Source: Toxorhynchites rutilus septentrionalis
Taxonomy: Eukaryota; Arthropoda; Insecta; Diptera; Culicidae
Assembly: GCF_029784135.1 (NCBI RefSeq)
Contig: NC_073746.1
Coordinates: 116,682,035-116,746,034, forward strand
Length of the DNA stretch: 64,000 nt
Direction: 5' to 3'
Notes under the pieces: model-generated
What the model was told of the DNA's origin: nothing
The model's input: only the letters and a program-made list of their open reading frames with translations
The model's database searches: none
Made by a program: the position numbers and the translations under genes
In this document: in pieces, positions 12,268 to 23,199 of the stretch
Layout: every line of letters begins with the position of its first letter
Numbering within the stretch: the stretch's first letter is position 1

Positions 12268-12817
12268 ACAAAATTATCTTCAATCTAAAGAGTTTATTGT
12301 TTTGTTATCACTCGATATCCCCATCTTGTTCGGCTAAACCTTTCTGCTTTCACAGTTGGAAAATTTCTTCCCATCCAGCTTGTGACATATTTTACAGTAA
12401 ATTTTATTCAATGGCACGTCGCATTACCACCACTCAGTGTCGGATTGGAGGTAATTTTAACCTGTAATTGAACATTTGCGATGACAGTGGTACAGTGTCG
12501 ACTTTCAATGTGGGGTCATAATTTGGATCTCTATGTTTACAAAAATGTCCAACTAAATAAGTCACATTACATGTCCGTCCAATTAGCTAAATGTCGAACT
12601 AATTGTAAAATACTGTAATCTGGAAACAATTTAAGAATTGAATAATCAGGAAAGTCCCCAACTATCAATAAGCTCAGAACAACTGCCAAATTCACATACT
12701 CATCATATCCTGGCAAACAAATTATGAAAAAATCAATTTGTGTTTTATTATTATTTTGGATATTGTTTTAGAAAGCATTGAACTGTATTTCCTAAACTCT
12801 TTTTTGGAAGGTTTAAT

Positions 12818-12833
12818 GGCCCTGAAAAGCGCC
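12818..12833 (-). terminator. Histone-type 3' stem-loop of the H2A pseudogene
   Basis: On the minus strand GGCGCTTTTCAGGGCC forms the canonical 6-bp stem and TTTC loop with one mismatched pair, preceded by AACAA. It lies downstream of the H2A remnant in the same orientation, as expected for a histone gene. Confidence 0.6.
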
Positions 12834-12835
12834 TT

Positions 12836-13286
12836 GTTTTATGGAATGGTTCCAATTTAGAAAACTTAGTACTCGTGGTTTTGAAAAAAACCATTTCGAA
12901 CGCCCTCGATGCCGCCTTGTTCTGGATTTGCCACTGGATTTATACAAACTGCTTTGTATAAAGAACAAACTTTTTTCTTCTGCTACCTGATGCCGTTTTG
13001 CGATTGCGTTTGCCACTCGCCACTCGCTGCAACTGCCTGTTGTCTTGATGTCCACCGAACCGAATGTGTTCTGTTCCGAATGCGGGTTTTCTTATCGTCG
13101 CGAGCAGCTTTGCCAGCTAACTCGATCACTTCGGCGGCCGAAACTATATAACGCCGGCTAGGTGGACTGGTACACTGGTACTAACGCGCTCGGCCTAGCT
13201 ACTCTTGCGGGGAACTCCAGATCAACACGGTTCGAGCGGGATTTTGCCTTTCCCTTCACTTTTCCTCCTTTACCATGTCCAGACAT
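12836..13286 (-). pseudogene. Histone H2A pseudogene
   Basis: From ATG at 13286 the minus strand reads MSGHGKGGKVKGKAKSRSNR, then VDLEFPARV. This aligns with the H2A N-terminus, which normally continues into the LQFPVGRI segment. After an indel-rich gap, AAEVIELAGKAARDDKKTRI (about 13147-13085) matches the H2A helix around the acidic patch and the following loop. The stretch is broken by frameshifts and in-frame stops, and the C-terminal third is unrecognisable. H2A packages DNA in nucleosomes; this copy cannot. A 5'-leader-like stretch and CTGATTGGTCCATT (13551-13538, minus) lie upstream, and a histone stem-loop lies downstream. The whole transcription unit was therefore present before decay, which argues against a processed copy. 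Confidence 0.8.
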
Positions 13287-13530
13287 GGCTGCTTGGGTTG
13301 GTTTGTTGATGTGTTGTGATGCGAACCTATGTGGTGTACGGTTTGGATGAGAATGTTCGTTACGGCAGCGGAGCGGGGATTTTTAAGCTGACTGGCTGGC
13401 TCGAGAACTACGCATGTGTGAGACTGCGACCAATGTTTCCCTCAATTTTTTTTCTTTTTCCTTTCCAATCGTGCTTCATTCTATTTCGCTGCTGCTCTGG
13501 TTGCCCGTTTTGGTCGGTACGATTTGAGGA

Positions 13531-13552
13531 GCACAAAATGGACCAATCAGAA
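13531..13552 (-). promoter_or_regulatory. Histone-promoter-like CCAAT block of the H2A pseudogene
   Basis: The minus strand reads CTGATTGGTCCATTTTGTGC. The same CTGATTGGTCCATT, with a nearby TTTGTGCTC, occurs at 52811-52843, followed by a TATA box. The position, about 250 bp upstream of the H2A start, suits a promoter element. Confidence 0.45.
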
Positions 13553-13806
13553 ATGGGCACATAGTGCATTTGGACAATGCTTGATATTTCACAATTATTC
13601 AATTATTTATCTTAAGAAAAATGAAATGTTATTCGTTATGATAGATGCGTAGATATATTTCCTATCAATTGATGCAAAAACCTTTGCGATCTATTGAGAA
13701 ATGCTCGAGTTATAAGGTTCCAAATCTTGCATTTTTTCCTACTTGTTCAGTGCCTAGATTTCCATTTCACCCCCTATATCTTCCGGTTAGACGTAGTCCA
13801 ACGTCA

Positions 13807-14509
13807 AAAAAGCCGCTCGCTTGATGAATGCCCTAATAAGAAATTCACAGACACCTACGCACGATTGTACCTGTTGAAATAGGACGTTGGTTGGTAAGGA
13901 ATGAGAGGAAAAATGAGGGTTTGGATGATTCTCGTTTTTGTATAACGCGAAAAAAATAACACTCACCTGCAGGCGTGGACAAATGTGCGTAAAACGGACG
14001 TAGTTGAGAGTGAAACCTGTAATTGACTTGTATGTTTGAAAAAATCCCATAAGTCGATCTGATGCATTTGCGAGAAAATTTGCGGAATCTAATTACGATG
14101 TACGGCAGCTCTTGTTGAACAGTAAATCAAACTAGCTGCTTGTTGTTAATAGAATATTTGGATGATTTTGTAGAACACGCAAATAACACTCTAACTTTTG
14201 TATTTGAGCTGGATTCTCCAAAGGGTGATGTGGATCGTAGCTGTGGTCTTTGCTGTCATCTGCTAGAGATACTTCTAATGTGGCTGAGACTGGCGTATTC
14301 ATTCATTAAGCAGCAGTAAACCTCCGTGGTGCTGGGATTCCGTCTTCTTCAAGACTAAGAAAACGGCGTTCGGCTATGGATCAAGATTCACGAGAGGGAC
14401 GAGTGGATCGTGGATGAAAAAAGGCGAACAACATAACGACCGCACGAATCACGAGTGGTGGTAGTGGAAAATAATTATTCGCATTTTTTTTTCTTGTGTG
14501 GAACGCTCT
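13807..14509. other. Gene-free stretch
   Basis: No family-like coding sequence is visible on either strand. GCCGCTCGCTTGATGA at 13811-13826 repeats a motif at 11323-11338, outside the left end of the CGTAGTC-family member. This may mark duplicated flank. Confidence 0.4.
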
Positions 14510-15080
14510 TCAATGTTCTGAAGCTCCCAGAATTTCTGCAAAGCGTTTTCTAAGTTTCGGTTGATGGTTGTAAGATGTCGAACTTGGGGGGTGTTTAATG
14601 CGTTTATAGTCCTCTCTGAGACAGTTTATCCAATACTGTCTCGGTACGTATGGTAGACCTTCTCCAATGGGAGCCTTGTTGTCGGTATGTAGCTCGTGAT
14701 AGGTTTCACTATCAACAATAATTTTCATGCCAGACGTAATGAAAAAGTCAGGGATCAGCAGGAGACAAACCTTTGGAATGCTACACGTAGACATATCAAT
14801 CGAAATATCCAGGGAATTGAACGTTGATCATTGAAGAATCGGAAATTCGAGTGATGTTGAAAACAGATACATTGCATGTCGCATGGTAGCAGTTAGTTTG
14901 CTCTTGATTTGCTTCGTGGTACCACCAATACCTGACATTGAAATATCAATCGTCCTACAACGAAGATAAGTGTGTTGTGGAGATTTCTAGAAATAAAGTT
15001 GCACAGATGTCGGATCAAGGAGTTCGCGTGTCGAGTATTTCTTGCCATATCGACCTACAGTATTAACGACCATGGTTTAA
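14510..15080 (-). pseudogene. BEL/Pao LTR retrotransposon protease-region relic
   Basis: Read on the minus strand in more than one frame, the segment keeps the order of BEL/Pao aspartic-protease sequence. VVNTVGRYGKKYSTRELLDP comes first, where the usual LLDSGS active site is replaced by LLDPTS. MSGIGGTTKQIKSKLT and STSLEFPIL follow. Then comes LLLIPDFFITSGMKIIVDSE with TYHELHTDNKAPIGEGLPYV, corresponding to the family's LADP-x-F to LGE-x-LP segment. At least two frame changes and stops are needed, so it is dead. No LTRs are seen nearby. Confidence 0.6.
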
Positions 15081-15840
15081 ACATCACGGTACTATGAATA
15101 TGTATGTGATGAACCGTCATACCAGCTTGAGGTTCGGACAGCGGGAGATCTGAATAGATACAATTGGGCAATGGTCTGACTTGGCGGGCCGCTTTATTTG
15201 GGTATAGTCGATTGCTTGAACTCATTGAGCCAAGATTGATAGATCTTTAATAGGAATAACATAGCGAAGCTGTCAACATGTTACTCCATGTTCCCATCGG
15301 TTAATAAATGTGCACCTCCAATATATTTTTTTTACTTTTACAACAAATTTTTCCTCCTTCATAAGCTGCTCCTTGCTTCATTAATCCATGTTAACGAAGG
15401 GCAGGACTAGTGAAGGAGAGAATATCATATTGCTATGTTTTTCATATATATATATGATGTCTAACTCAAAATAGTACAATTGATACGTGTAGTAAAGGTT
15501 CTAACATTTATTATGATTCAAAGAATTTAAGGATTTGCCTCCATTATATAGTTTTTATCGCCATTTGAGTCGTTTAAGGCGTTTACAGTAGTTCGGTATT
15601 CAACAATTAGTAGTTCAACCAGATCAAGTAGCTCACTTCTGTTGTTCTTTGTGTGTTAGTTTCAAATCCTTCATATTTTCATGAGTATGGTATTGTATCT
15701 TCGGATACGGGAGGTTCTACAAAACACGTCTGTTCTGTTCAGTGGCCGAGATAAAAGAGATCATTTTATTATTTTCAGTTTGACAGGTCTCTTACGCAGG
15801 CGTTACCTGCGTTACTATTCTTATCAAGCTTTATACAATA
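15081..15840. other. Gene-free stretch
   Basis: I see no recognisable gene. A short (AT)n run sits near 15448. Confidence 0.4.
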
Positions 15841-16227
15841 AGGCAAGGCGCAAATTGAGAAGCGTATAGCGCTCGTGAACGAACACGAGACGACCAACAC
15901 GATTCATACGTGCCACAAACGTAGCGTGGTGGAGCGCGTATTCAGTCGCAGTTTGGTGTAAATAACGTGCCACTCGCATACAATGTCTGATTCACACAGT
16001 TTTGAGCGATATATTTATTTACTAACACAATCACCCGACCGGTACGACCAGCACGAGAAACTGTGGTTCAGCCACAGCGTCACGCGAGTCGTGTCTGACG
16101 AGCGCTCCACAATCTCGCGTCATCTTGCTAATTTGCGCCGTTCTATCTGTTTTCATTAGCAACAAAAACAGGCGCTATATCGCGGCAAGTTACTCGCGCT
16201 ATACGCGTCTCAACTTGCGCCTGGCCT
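15841..16227. mobile_element. MITE with AGGCAAGGCGCAA inverted termini
   Basis: The left end reads AGGCAAGGCGCAAATTGAGA. The reverse-complemented right end reads AGGCCAGGCGCAAGTTGAGA. Homology continues through GCGTATAGCGC. The length is 387 bp with no coding sequence. No target duplication was resolved. Confidence 0.6.
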
Positions 16228-16309
16228 AAGATGTGTATTTCAATCAATGGAGGGCTGTATAACGTCTCGTTATTTCCGTGAAGTAATAATTTCCGTAATA
16301 AAGACGAAT

Positions 16310-16464
16310 TTAGCTTCGTTTACGAGTTTAGGGGAGCGGAAAAGATAATAACTGGTTCTTAGGCGGAATTAACATTTTTTTGATTCCAGATGGCTTTGTA
16401 GCAAATGAGGAATATTAGTTTAACTAATTATTTCTCTCAGTGTGACGATAAATCGATTATTTGG
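16310..16464 (+). repeat. Partial duplicate of the adjacent hAT MITE interior
   Basis: GCTTCGTTTACGAGTTTAGG through CAGTGTGACGATAAATCGAT is a direct, diverged copy of 16742-16895 inside the hAT element. It lies immediately outside that element's target duplication. It may be an older, truncated copy into which the younger element inserted. Confidence 0.6.
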
Positions 16465-16494
16465 GTCGAGTTCATCTCACACTTAAGCCGGACT

Positions 16495-16985
16495 TAGTGA
16501 TCCCCGATAATTGTTCGATTAATCGATTAATCGAATACTTCCTACAGAAATCGATTATTAATCGAACGAATACTGCACAACCAATAATCGAAGCGAACGA
16601 ATAATTTACGTCGATTAATCGATCCAAACCCAGAGCAAAAAAAACCGTACAGCCGCTGCAGTTTTATCCTTAAAATCAATCATAATCTTTGACGCTCTCC
16701 TAAACTCCTAAGAGAAGCTCAATGCCGTCGATGCGAGATGAGCTTCGTTTACGAGTTTAGGGGAGCGTAAAAGATAATAATTGATTTTCAGGCTCAATGA
16801 ACACTTTTTTGATTCCAGATGGCTTTCTAACGAATGAGAAATATTAGTCTAACTAATTATTTTTCTCAGTGTGACGATTAATCGATTAATCGATTATTTG
16901 GATCGATTAATCGTATCGAATAAGAAACTGATAAAAGTATTCGATTAGTGGATGAACGATTAATTTCAAAAATCGGGGATCACTA
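16495..16985. mobile_element. hAT-type MITE with perfect 8-bp target duplication
   Basis: The element starts TAGTGATCCCCGAT and ends with its complement ATCGGGGATCACTA. The flanks are identical 8-mers GCCGGACT (16487-16494 and 16986-16993). Subterminal CGATTAATCG repeats cluster at both ends. TAGTGAT-type ends, 8-bp duplication and CGATTAATCG repeats are classic for non-autonomous hAT elements. Length is 491 bp with no transposase. Confidence 0.85.
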
Positions 16986-17011
16986 GCCGGACTTAGACGT
17001 TGTGAGTTAAA

Positions 17012-17196
17012 TGCACTACACATACAGCGTCCTGTCAGCGTGAAGTCAACGTAAAGGAATGAAATGCCAAATATTCTCCCATGGAAATCGTATGGTAGCA
17101 TTCACATACACAATCAACGGCATCTTTGATGTCGGCAAAATAAGTCCAAGAGAATAGTTGACGGGTCGGTAACGGTGACGCTGTATATGTAGCGCA
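17012..17196. mobile_element. Small MITE-like inverted-repeat element
   Basis: TGCACTACACATACAGCGTC on the left pairs with a right end whose reverse complement is TGCGCTACATATACAGCGTC. The length is about 185 bp. No clear target duplication was found. Confidence 0.45.
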
Positions 17197-17660
17197 CTTT
17201 ACTCGGTTGCGAGTAGACGTCAATCGATCCGAAGAATTACAAACGCACCCATACCATGAAATTTGATTTGTATGTATGGAGACACTCGCTCGTTTAAAAA
17301 CAAAAAACTTCGAAGTAGCTTTACTTAAATACGTATACAACACGGTCACCTGGGTGACGTCTTTAGAGAACCCCTATTGAAATGACAGGAGCCAACATAT
17401 CGAGTATCCCACTGACATTTTCCCTGTTTTCACATGAATTGGGTATCCCACTGACAGTTCTGCTTGAGATTATTCTAACGATCCTAGCACCAATCATAGC
17501 ACCCGGCTGAACACGGTAATGATAAAATAGGAACTGATGTTCTAAAACAATTTTTCTATTGTCGTTCATCTGAGTAAAATAAGAGTTTTCAAAAAAAGAT
17601 ATACATGTCTCAAATTTGTTATTTTCAGATTTCAAAGTAATGAGGAACAAGGTCGGCGTT

Positions 17661-18212
17661 TCACTGTTTATTTTGCTTTTTCATTAAATCATTTAACAAT
17701 TTCATAACCTCAGGATCGCGCATCAGTGAACTCTTCTTTTCATTCAATACAAGAGTGAATATATCGGGTCTTGGTAAGGACTTCGTATTCAGCCCGCACT
17801 TATCTGTGACCGTACGTTCGTGGCAATCGTTCGAGACATTAGCATCGGGATCCAAATCGACAGAGTTGAAGCTGCTGTTGGTGGCATCGTTACTGTTCCC
17901 CCCAATGGCGCCTGGAGAGAGGAGCAATTCAGCTGTTGGTTTATTGCCACTACCGCTCTTAGGGGGTTGTGCCACGATGTTGCTGTTAATCTCTAACACA
18001 GATGTGGCATTGGAGGTCGCATGTTTTGTCTTTACCTTTTTAGTCTTTGATGTCGATGGTCCCGCCTTAGGTGATAACACCAGTGGGCACGCAGGGCTCA
18101 ATAGGATTTTTGTTGATTTACTTGTTTCTTGAAGACGCTTCTTAACGTGAAGATTCAGCTTTTCCTTGATCTGGTTCTCACCTCGAGGAATTGAGAGATC
18201 GTTCGGTTGCAT
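17661..18212 (-). CDS. Hypothetical 183-aa protein, single exon
   Basis: An uninterrupted ATG-to-stop frame of 183 codons has balanced composition, unlike the AT-driven open frames around it. I do not recognise the family. The N-terminus has a basic, amphipathic stretch (NQIKEKLNLHVKKRL). A Ser/Thr/Lys-rich, probably disordered middle includes a basic KKVKTKH patch that could serve nuclear import. The C-terminus is a compact predicted helical segment, RPDIFTLVLNEKKSSLMRDP followed by EVMKLLNDLMKKQNKQ. The last part looks like a conserved docking helix. No transposon ends enclose it, and the sequence upstream of the ATG is ordinary. It could be a small nuclear adaptor protein or a chance survivor; expression data would decide. 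Confidence 0.6.
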   Translation of the reverse strand: MQPNDLSIPRGENQIKEKLNLHVKKRLQETSKSTKILLSPACPLVLSPKAGPSTSKTKKVKTKHATSNATSVLEINSNIVAQPPKSGSGNKPTAELLLSPGAIGGNSNDATNSSFNSVDLDPDANVSNDCHERTVTDKCGLNTKSLPRPDIFTLVLNEKKSSLMRDPEVMKLLNDLMKKQNKQ

Positions 18213-20040
18213 TCTCTAGGATTTTCGGCACAGTTTCACACAAAGAAATCACATTATATTGCGAGTTAGACGAATATGCGAATCACAACAAACGAGGTGA
18301 ACGTAAACTCAGAGTAGTGATGTCTGGTAATTGTTCAATTACCCACCAAAAAACTCAATGAACGAATAATTTGCGTCTAATAAAATTATTCAAAATACAT
18401 AGGGGAACCGCGGGTAAGATGGACAGTGCGGGTATAATGGACAGGTGGTTGATTTGTATAGTTGCATTAAGAATTTCAAATTTCTGTTAATGGGAACCCT
18501 TTCTACATGCTATTCTACAGTATTTAAACCGTCCTATAACAATGAATACTGATCAAAAGTGGAATAGGGAAACAAAAACCTAAAATCAAACATGATTTGG
18601 CGTGTGGGTGTAATTTTTGCTGCTTCGATATTAAGCATTTTGAGTGGTATAATTGCAAAATTGAATTCGCTGATGGTTATATTTCGGTTTGGTAGTTGAC
18701 AGAGAAGCGATATTAGGTATGTACGGAAAAGTAAATTCTTTCGTAAGTGGTAAATTTAAATTATTGAAATAATTGCACTGGCGGGGTTGAAATGGACAGT
18801 CACATCCAATGCATGATGGAAAGTCAAGGGAGGAATATTCAACTCTTTTTTATATTGCTTGCTCTTTTTGTCTCTTTTGTGTGGCTGTTTTTTTTCGATA
18901 AGATGAAGAAAAGGGGAAACCCTATTAATATTTCTTTGTCTCGATAGAAGATAAACCTTCACATAAATTCAAAAAAAGAAGAGATTCGGCGTTCGACGCT
19001 AGAGGCGAATGTTCAATTGTTTGTTAATTTCATGTTTGGGCAATTTGTGTTTTTAACTCCGGTAGTATTTTATGCTTAGGTTTTAAGCTTATTTTCGTCG
19101 TTTCTGTCGAAATCAAACACGCAGACACAAATGATGGGATTCGGTGTTATAGGTGATTGTTGTAATTATTGCATTTCGTCGGTGTTAAGTCAGAGGGGAC
19201 CAAGTCGCCAAAACTAAAAAAATTATTGTATTCAATTAAACATGCTTACTAAGTGTTTAATCAAATGCAAACAATAACTCGTTTCTTTTAGCTTTGGCGA
19301 AACACCACATTTATCAATTTTGTAAAATCATGCGTACAATAGAAATAACGGATCGAAATTGTTATGAATGTGAAACGAAAACCCCTTATAGTATGCAGTT
19401 AGAGCGAATCAGGTGCTGTTAACTATGATGAATAAAAAACAAGTCATGCGTTATTGGAAACGAGAAAAATGAACATTTTCTCAATGATTTTTCAAGCTTT
19501 ACTGTATCAGGAGATTTTTTGTTCTAGCCATCATCGGATTCTAGTATGTTTCATGAACTGCAGTGTATTTACGATTATAAATTGCTGTCGGTAAGCTGTC
19601 CAGATATTACTCTATATTTGCAGACAGAGTGAACCATGTGGCAATCAGTTGTATGTTGTATTTAAACAAATTTCAAGCAAAAAATCAACAAATCTTTTTT
19701 CCTGAAGCTAATAGGAAAAATAAAATGTGCTTCAAAGCGTTTGCGTAAAAAATATAGATTTTGACTGTATAAAAAATTTGCTTCGATCTGACTGAACGGA
19801 TCAGCGAAAAATGCTGGTCTTCAGTGTGAGTGATCGCAAAATGTACTATTTCAGAGTGTAGTGCGATGACAATAAAATTTGACGATACTATTGAGAAATA
19901 CTGCAATAAGATGACGATTAAGAGCCACGCCACTCTCCAGCCTCTAATTTTCATAAAAGAATGGCGAATGGTACAATATGAAACACAGTTTGACTTACAA
20001 TTGTTAATTGGTTGAAACATATTTTTAAATTGTTAAGTCA
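18213..20040. other. Gene-free stretch
   Basis: I find no family-like coding sequence. TAGTGATGTCTGGTAATTG at about 18316 resembles a single hAT end, and GGTAAGATGGACAG at about 18412 resembles the end of another insect repeat. Neither has a partner nearby. Confidence 0.35.
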
Positions 20041-20197
20041 TTGTTCGTGACAACACGAAGGAGCGCCAACTGTCTGTGGATTGAGGAACTACAAAAGCGA
20101 AACCCCCCCCCCCCCGTTCGTGAGCCATACGTTTATTTTGATTATGTATTTGTCTCGCGTTTCGCCGACGTTTTATCGTTTCCGCACATCGAACGAA

Positions 20198-20220
20198 TGA
20201 CGTCACGACGGGTATAAAAA
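20198..20220 (+). promoter_or_regulatory. CRE plus TATA promoter, possibly of a solo LTR
   Basis: A perfect TGACGTCA (20198-20205) sits 7 bp upstream of TATAAAAA (20213-20220). Downstream is a pair of similar blocks, AACGACGCCTGCCGTCAACTC (about 20259) and CGACGACACCTGCTGTCAACC (about 20287), then AATAAA at about 20406. TGTTCGTGACAACACG upstream (about 20043) resembles the start of an LTR. A solo LTR running to about 20450 is plausible but unproven, since no internal region or second LTR is seen. Confidence 0.4.
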
Positions 20221-20699
20221 GAGCACATCGTGGTTAACTCGCTCTCTTTCCTGTTTAACGACGCCTGCCGTCAACTCTTTTCGGATCGACGACACCTGCT
20301 GTCAACCATTTTGTGAGCAGCTAAGCTCAGTGAAGAATAGTTTTGCAACTGAAATCAAATTAGTAAGAAGTAAGTAAACAAAAATTAAGTGTTAAGTTAG
20401 ACTAAATAAAGGAAGTTAAATTTGTGAAGAGGTGGTGAATACTTACCTGAATGTTTGGTTTCCTGATGACCTGAAAATAAATAGGGGAAATAAAAGTGAC
20501 AATACTTACCTGCTGTTAATCTGCTACCGGCTGCAAGTGTTTTCTCACACGTTTCGCTCGAACGGACAACGGCCCGTCTGCTGCTTTGATGATCTATCGA
20601 CAGTTATAGTAAACCAAGTGCTTCATTGGTTCGGTCAGAGTGAACCATGTACGTAAAGGAAGCCAAATAGCTGTCTGTTTTGGGGACGAGACCTAATGT

Positions 20700-21505
20700 T
20701 TCATGCAACTATCATACGTCACAATATTGTCAGAGTATTGTATTTTGAAGCCAACATTTCTGGGAACAATACGGAACAAAAAAAGCTTAGAAATTGCAGA
20801 ACACCGAAATTCAAGTTCATCTTTCTAGAAATCTTAAAATTGTCACATGATCCGGTCTGACTTCACACCGACCAATTATTGTAATTATTGACTAATAAAA
20901 AATATTTTAGTTTTTTCCTAAATTTTGCTTTAGTCGGAATAAAAATTCCGAAAACACTTATCTTCCAAAAAATGAAGTCATGATGTAATTAATCATGTTG
21001 ATAATATGGATTCAGTTTGGGTTTAATCGACTGGTTTTCTTTCACTCGGATGGCCAACTTCTATGTCAATTAAAATTATTCCGTTCTATAATGTTCTGAA
21101 TCTTTTTTAAATGTCCAGTTCGGTTCATACCTTTTTGAAAAATTGGCGTGATCAAATTATTATAGTTGTAAGAATTTAAATGACTAACTGACTGATTTAA
21201 AAGACTAACCGCTTTCTCTTATTCTTAGGCTGACCAAACGTGCCGTTTTTAACGGGACATTACCGTTTTTTCGACCTAATTTGATTGTCCCGTTTTTTTA
21301 ACGATCTGTACCGTATTTTGAGTATAAAGAATAGAATAAATAAAATATTTATCCCAATGTCATTATTTTCAACACATTTATACTAATAAACATCTGATTG
21401 AAATTTAGATTTAAAATTATGTTCGATGTTTTCGTATTAATGTAGAACAATTGAAATGTTTTCGTGATTTCATCGGTGAATGTTATACAAAATTATTTGA
21501 GCATA
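20700..21505. other. Gene-free AT-rich stretch
   Basis: No gene is visible. At 21242-21297 ACCGTTTTTTCG and CCCGTTTTTTTAACG are repeated around a GCCGTTTTTAACGGGAC stretch, possibly the end of an unidentified MITE. Confidence 0.35.
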
Positions 21506-23199
21506 CCCAGCAAACATTAAATCGTATAATTTAGCACGTGCCAAGTCTTACAAGAAATCCGAATAAATCATAATCGCATATAATATCAATCAAAGTATGT
21601 ATTGTGTATATTTGAAATCGCATAAAATGTAAAAACTCGATTTTATATGCCATTATCAAATTAAGTCGCAATTCGGTATAATAAACATCAGTTTTATGAT
21701 GTATATTGTCGTAAAATATATTTAATCCGCATCATATGCGTATATTACGCTGATGCAGTTTGTGTGTCGTATAAGTGTATAATTTAAATCGGTTCAGTAC
21801 TGTAGTAAATCGTGTTGCATGCTGAAGAAAATCATGAAATAGTAAATCATATTAGATCCTAATAAAGAACATATTACATCATATTGAAATGTCAATGATG
21901 CACTCGAAAGTTTTAACCGCTGTTGAATTAAATTTCAGATAGTCGCGCGAGATAGCTGGTGGATGATAATCCAGACGACTGGAGTTCGAACTCACATCGG
22001 AGCAGTTTTCACCAAACATCAATCTGTGGCATTTCAAACATTCATATTCCACTCCCAACACAAGTCAATCAAACAATTATTATTCCTACGAACATAAATA
22101 CTCATATATAAAAATGGCGATTCGTGAGGTTGTAATAAACATTTCACGAAAATATTTTGCACCATTTGTTTTTTTTCTATGTCTGTAATAAATCGTATAT
22201 AAGTATGGCAAAAGTCGTATTTGGTGCTTTGACAATTCATGAATACCCAGCAAACATTAAATCGCATAACAAGCGTATATATAACATCATATGCCCTAAA
22301 ATTTGGTTGGCATATAATGCGCCTAACTGGCATATGCATGCAAAAGTGGAGGCCATATACATACATGGCAAATGCTTACCGAATTTGTTTGGATGAATAT
22401 GCAACTTTGCCCGGCTATAATAGCGATTATGTTGGAATTGAATTGCGATCTAATATGAATATATTCATGAATTGTCAAAGCACCAAATACGACTTTTACC
22501 ATACTCATATACGATTGATTACAGACATAGAAAAAAACCAATGGCGCAAAATATTTTCGTGAAATGTTTATTATAACGAATCGCCATTTTTATATATGAG
22601 TATTTATGTTCGTAGAAATAATAATTGATTGATCGACTTATGTTGGGAATGGAATATGAGTGTTTAAAATGACACAGATTGATGTTTGGTGAAAACTGCT
22701 CCGATGTGGGTTCGAACTCACGTCGTGTGGATTATCATCCATCAGCTATCTCGCGCGGCTATCTGAAATTTAATTCAACAGCGGTTAAAGCTTTCAAGTG
22801 CATCAGCATTTCATTGACATTTCAATCTGATGTAATATGTTCTTTATTAGGATCTCATATTACTGTTCCATGATTTTCTTCAGCATGCAACACGATTTAC
22901 TACAGTACTGAATCGATTAAAATTATACGCTTATACGACACATAAACTGCATCAGCGTAATATACGCATATGATGCGGATTAAATATATTTTACGACAAT
23001 ATACATCATAAAATTGATGTTTATTATACCGAATTGCGACTTAATTTGATAATGGTATATAAAATCGAGTTTTTACATTTTATGCGATTTCAAATATACA
23101 CGATACATACTTTGATTGATATTATATGCGATTCTGATTTATTCGGATTTCTTGTAAGACTTGGCACGTGCAAAATTATACGATTTAATGTTTGCTGGG
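21506..23199. mobile_element. CAGCAAAC-type palindromic element (long-arm foldback MITE)
   Basis: The left end CCCAGCAAACATTAAATCGT and right end (complement CCCAGCAAACATTAAATCGT) are flanked by TA (21504-21505, 23200-23201). The two arms, 21506-22245 and 22462-23199, are inverted copies of about 740 bp. Each arm contains a tRNA-B-box-like GAGTTCGAACTC or GGGTTCGAACTC (about 21981 and 22710). A second CAGCAAAC unit occupies the centre (22246-22461). TA duplication suggests a Tc1/mariner-type mechanism. There is no transposase. Confidence 0.65.
22246..22461 (+). repeat. CAGCAAAC unit B inside the palindrome centre
   Basis: It begins CCCAGCAAACATTAAATCGC, just like the outer element. Its remaining sequence, including GCATGCAAAAGTGGAGGCCA, recurs inverted at 23200-23360, just outside the outer element. 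Units A-B-A'-B' are therefore interleaved. Confidence 0.6.

Larger units (their letters stand above)
11843..13806. mobile_element. CGTAGTC-family member carrying histone-gene remains
   Basis: The left side has GGGTGGGTAATG, GGGGACATAACCGG and GTGACGTAGGACTATAC (to 11885), shared with 54297-54345. The right side ends GGTTAGACGTAGTCCAACGTC (about 13785-13805), shared with 57136-57155 and 55660-55676. TGACGTAGGACTA and TAGTCCTACGTCA are inverted copies, so these look like paired termini. Inside lie a broken H2A gene on the minus strand and two histone-type stem-loops facing each other. This could be a transposable element that captured histone DNA, or a dispersed fragment of a histone cluster. 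Confidence 0.5.

Noticed and set aside
12478..12620. Another pogo-like MITE (TACAGTATTTTACAATTAG end)
   Set aside because: The right side looks pogo-like, but the left partner matches poorly and no TA duplication was resolved.
12813..13055. 80-codon minus-strand frame taken as a gene
   Set aside because: It lies within the decayed 3' part of the H2A pseudogene, with no independent support.
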